Translations under genes and position numbers: made by a program
Part shown: one piece after another, positions 4,821 to 6,557 of the stretch
How positions within the stretch are numbered: the first letter of the stretch is position 1
How the letters are laid out: every line of letters starts with the position of its first letter
Notes under the pieces: model-generated
Seen by the model: the letters and a program-made list of their open reading frames with translations, nothing else
Databases searched by the model: none
What the model was told of the DNA's origin: nothing
Origin: Syntrophomonas sp964422685
GTDB taxonomy: Bacteria > Bacillota > Syntrophomonadia > Syntrophomonadales > Syntrophomonadaceae
Length of the DNA stretch: 6,557 bases
NCBI GenBank assembly: GCA_964422685.1
Contig: CAYRCG010000115.1
Span: forward strand, 1-6,557
Reading direction: 5' to 3'

Positions 4821-5528
4821 ATAAGTGTTTTTAATATTGTCACCTACAATATTCAGCATGGGAAAGGAATTGACGGTCAATTTGACTTGGAACGGATTGC
4901 CGAAGTTTTAGTCGGCCTAGAGCCTGATGTGGTTCTGTTGCAGGAAGTTGACCGCCATCGCCCCCAAACCCAGATGAATAACCAAGCGGCTTATTTGGCC
5001 AGAGTCCTCAACATGGAATATGCCTATGGGGCGGTAAGGCATTATCGACTGGGTTCATATGGCAATGCCATATTATCCCGTAATCCCATTGTAAAATATA
5101 CAAACCATATTCTGCCCGGCGAAAGTGATAATCGTTGTTGCCTTGAGGGAGAAATAAGGACTCCCCGGTTAAACTTTTCCGTATTTTGTTTGCACCTGGG
5201 TTTGTTATATGCTGAGCGTTGCCGTCATCTACAGGATATCATACTGCCTAGGCTCGAAACCATTAGTCATCCTGTATTGTTAGGCGGAGATTTCAATGCT
5301 TTACCGGAATCAACCGAGGTTCGTCTTGTAGGGAACTACCTGCAAGATTCCTTCAAAGCCAATTCAGGGAGTGTTGTCCACACCTTTCCTTCCGATCAAC
5401 CTCAGGCCCGCATCGATTATGTGTTTTTGGATGGATGCTGGCAACTTAATGATTATATAATCATTGCCCATAGCCTGGCATCTGATCACTTGCCTGTTAT
5501 GTGTAAAGCCGGTATTACTGCCCCATAA
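4821..5528 (+). CDS. endonuclease/exonuclease/phosphatase family hydrolase with apparent ATA start
   Basis: This is a metal-dependent phosphodiesterase/phosphatase of the EEP fold (DNase I, exonuclease III and sphingomyelinase relatives); the substrate is unknown. Counted from ATA 4821 (235 residues), all catalytic landmarks are present: TYNIQHG with Asn10, LQEVD with Glu42, GNAILSR (81-87), CLHLG with His125, GGDFNA with Asp157 and Asn159, RIDYVF with Asp199, and SDH (221-223). No signal peptide or membrane segment is seen, so it is probably cytoplasmic. The first ATG/GTG/TTG in frame is TTG 4887, which would delete the first beta-strand and Asn10 and has no good ribosome site. The reading frame is open upstream only to the TAG at 4806. 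AGGAG (4807-4811) is 9 nt before ATA 4821, and starting there gives the usual family N-terminus. The gene may use ATA, carry an ATG-to-ATA mutation, or contain a sequencing error. Confidence 0.85.
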   Translation: MSVFNIVTYNIQHGKGIDGQFDLERIAEVLVGLEPDVVLLQEVDRHRPQTQMNNQAAYLARVLNMEYAYGAVRHYRLGSYGNAILSRNPIVKYTNHILPGESDNRCCLEGEIRTPRLNFSVFCLHLGLLYAERCRHLQDIILPRLETISHPVLLGGDFNALPESTEVRLVGNYLQDSFKANSGSVVHTFPSDQPQARIDYVFLDGCWQLNDYIIIAHSLASDHLPVMCKAGITAP

Positions 5529-5533
5529 CCTAT

Positions 5534-5606
5534 ATAGCGACTGGAGATACCCCCTTTCGCTCGTTTCCCTTTCATTACTCTTGTTGCCTCTATCTCCCCC
5601 CGCTAT
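5534..5606. repeat. long stem with pyrimidine-rich loop, between hydrolase and transporter
   Basis: ATAGCG (5534-5539) pairs with CGCTAT (5601-5606) and GGAGATA (5543-5549) with TATCTCC (5591-5597), separated by a symmetric 3 x 3 internal loop. The 41-base loop is almost purely C/T on the plus strand. It starts 6 bp after the hydrolase stop. There is no T-run directly after it on the plus strand, so it is not a classical terminator. A competing plus-strand stem, CTCTAT (5588-5593) with ATAGAG (5624-5629), uses the same right-arm bases. Read on the minus strand, the element resembles parts of a lysine riboswitch (see findings). Confidence 0.5.
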
Positions 5607-5640
5607 TAATCCGAGCCGTTCACATAGAGAGAAAAGAATT

Positions 5641-5710
5641 TTGTGATAGACATAACAATAATAATTATTAGATTATTTGCAATTATAAATCGTATTATTT
5701 ATTGATAGTT
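5641..5710 (+). promoter_or_regulatory. AT-rich leader with palindromes upstream of the queuosine transporter
   Basis: TAATAATTATTA (5659-5670) is a perfect 12-bp palindrome, and ATAAAT (5685-5690) with ATTTAT (5697-5702) is a second dyad. The word AAATCGTATT (5687-5696) matches 9 of 10 positions of the left half of the Bacillus subtilis Zur box as I remember it (AAATCGTAAT), but the right half is poor. Promoter candidates are weak: TTGCAA (5677-5682) is 17 bp before TATTGA (5700-5705). A promoter and a metal-responsive or other operator are plausible, not shown. I find no preQ1 riboswitch pattern in this leader. Confidence 0.3.
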
Positions 5711-5744
5711 AGGATGCCTTCACCTACAATGGACTGTGGGGGGA

Positions 5745-6437
5745 ATGGAATTGCCTGAGAAAAAAGGAGAGCTATCTCATTTATTCGTTATTTTCGCCTG
5801 CTTATTTGTAACTTCTTTGTTGTTATCCAATATCATAGCAGGCAAATTAATCGTCATAGGAAAAATGGTTTTGCCAGGGGCCGTAATCCTGTTTCCTCTG
5901 GCATATATCTTTGGCGATGTTCTTACCGAAGTTTACGGTTATAGACGGGCTCGGCTGATTATATGGATAGGTTTTGCTTGCAATATCTTGATGGTAGGGG
6001 TATTTTTCCTGGTTATGGTCATACCTTCACCTGAATTCTTTGCCGGAGAAGATGCCTTCGCGACCGTTCTAGGTATGACTCCCCGTGTAGTTATGGCTTC
6101 ACTAACAGCTTATTTGTTAGGCGAATTCTCCAACGCCGCTGTTCTATCAAGGATGAAGGTCTTGACCCGGGGAAAGTGGCTATGGACCCGTACGATTGGT
6201 TCTACTCTGATTGGGGAAGGACTTGATACTATAGTATTTATTACTGTTTGTTTTTGGGGGATATTACCTAATGCTATCCTTATGCAAATGGTTTTATACC
6301 AGTATCTTTTTAAGGTAGCCTTCGAAATAATTGCCACGCCTTTAACCTATCTATTGGTAAAATGGCTAAAACACCAGGAAGATATCGACACCTTCGATCA
6401 TGCAATAAGCTATAATCCTTTCCAGCTAAATAATTAA
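5745..6437 (+). CDS. yhhQ: queuosine precursor transporter (YhhQ/VUT family)
   Basis: This membrane protein belongs to the YhhQ (DUF165, VUT) family, which imports queuosine precursors such as preQ0/preQ1 or queuine for modification of tRNA position 34. About six hydrophobic segments are visible over 230 residues, the normal family size. Family words include SNIIAGKL after the first helix, a conserved FGDVLTEVYGYRRAR stretch, WTRTIGSTLIGEGLDT in the fifth region, and YLFKVAFEIIATPLTY near the end. The start is uncertain: ATG 5745 is taken as the simplest choice, but the G-run 5738-5743 is only 1 nt from it and would suit TTG 5751 better (7 nt), while GTG 5736 is also in frame. The gene follows the hydrolase by 216 bp, with its own AT-rich leader. 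The exact substrate cannot be decided from the sequence. Confidence 0.9.
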   Translation: MELPEKKGELSHLFVIFACLFVTSLLLSNIIAGKLIVIGKMVLPGAVILFPLAYIFGDVLTEVYGYRRARLIIWIGFACNILMVGVFFLVMVIPSPEFFAGEDAFATVLGMTPRVVMASLTAYLLGEFSNAAVLSRMKVLTRGKWLWTRTIGSTLIGEGLDTIVFITVCFWGILPNAILMQMVLYQYLFKVAFEIIATPLTYLLVKWLKHQEDIDTFDHAISYNPFQLNN

Positions 6438-6531
6438 TATAAAGGACTTACACCCGCTAGTATATGCTTAAGTCTCCTAGCTCCTTGTTTCGCCCTATGG
6501 TGCATCGTTATTTGCGCTGAACCCGCTCAGC
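6438..6531. other. non-coding tail with weak hairpins only
   Basis: After the transporter stop, GACTTA (6445-6450) can pair with TAAGTC (6469-6474) across an 18-base loop, and GCTGA (6516-6520) with TCAGC (6527-6531) across a 6-base loop. Neither has a T-run, so I do not call a terminator. No credible gene or promoter is seen here. Confidence 0.5.
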
Positions 6532-6557
6532 ATGGAGGTTAGTATGAAATGGTGAGG
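6532..6557 (-). repeat. right copy of the long-range inverted repeat, cut by the window end
   Basis: Bases 6539-6557 are the exact reverse complement of 83-101, and 6532-6557 matches 83-108 at 24 of 26 positions. The match is still perfect at the last base, so the repeat probably continues beyond the window into GTGAGG-type heptamers as on the left. GGAGG (6534-6538) followed by ATG 6544 would encode only three residues before TGA; ATG 6549 (10 nt spacing) could open a gene outside the window, but the repeat explains the sequence better. Confidence 0.75.

Noticed and set aside
4633..4821. 62-codon minus-strand open frame in the gap before the hydrolase
   Set aside because: It crosses the perfect stem at 4742-4777, has no recognisable motif and lacks a good ribosome site; probably chance.
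4870..4880. Palindrome TTGACGGTCAA
   Set aside because: Lies inside the conserved coding part of the hydrolase and is explained by its codons.
5464..5646. 60-codon plus-strand open frame overlapping the hydrolase end
   Set aside because: Out of frame with the hydrolase; it reads through the pyrimidine-rich stem as Ser/Leu/Pro repeats.
4840..5730. Eleven-base word TCACCTACAAT repeated at 4840-4850 and 5720-5730
   Set aside because: The first copy is coding (VTYN of the hydrolase) and the second is in a leader; too short to support a common origin.
5607..5744. preQ1 riboswitch before the queuosine transporter
   Set aside because: None of the preQ1-I features (C-rich loop followed by the A-rich AAAAACTA-like tail next to the ribosome site) is present, and I see no match to other preQ1 classes.
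5714..5758. 14-codon leader peptide (ATG 5714 to TGA 5756) overlapping the transporter start
   Set aside because: No spaced ribosome binding site and no informative residue run; likely chance.

Overview
The window looks like a piece of chromosome from an anaerobic, moderate-GC Firmicute (Clostridia in the broad sense, perhaps a Peptococcaceae/Syntrophomonadaceae-type organism). This is inferred from strong purine-rich Shine-Dalgarno sites, frequent GTG/TTG starts, the protein flavour, and a short tract of CCTCAC-type heptamers. No rRNA, tRNA, CRISPR array, transposase or phage gene is visible.

Layout. (1) Bases 1-124 are a non-coding flank with three tandem heptamers and one arm of a repeat whose inverted partner lies at the very end of the window. 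(2) Bases 125-2675 hold a complete high-affinity zinc/manganese ABC importer operon: lipoprotein (znuA type), ATPase (znuC type) and membrane permease (znuB type), the last two overlapping by 8 nt. (3) Bases 2678-3856, convergent with the operon and only 2 bp away, encode an iron-dependent alcohol dehydrogenase of the YugJ/BdhA/YqhD type. (4) Bases 3857-4409 are about 550 bp without a gene but contain a run of inverted repeats, including a 107-nt dyad followed by a terminator-like hairpin; this is the best candidate for an undescribed structured RNA. (5) Bases 4410-4601 encode a 63-residue protein whose only motif is half of a LIM-type zinc finger. (6) Bases 4821-5528 encode an endonuclease/exonuclease/phosphatase-fold hydrolase whose conserved N-terminus is reachable only from an ATA codon. 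(7) Bases 5529-5744 are a leader with a long stem and an AT-rich stretch. (8) Bases 5745-6437 encode a YhhQ-family queuosine-precursor transporter. (9) Bases 6438-6557 are a non-coding tail ending in the inverted repeat.

How it fits together. The znu genes clearly form one transport system. The small zinc-finger-like protein and the queuosine transporter could belong to a wider zinc-economy neighbourhood, and a sequence resembling half of a Bacillus Zur box lies upstream of the transporter, but this link is speculative. The dehydrogenase and the hydrolase look like ordinary neighbours. The most unusual items are the structured intergenic region, the non-AUG start, the half-LIM miniprotein, the long-range inverted repeat at the window edges, and a purine-rich minus-strand element carrying lysine-riboswitch-like words in the right order but far too short.
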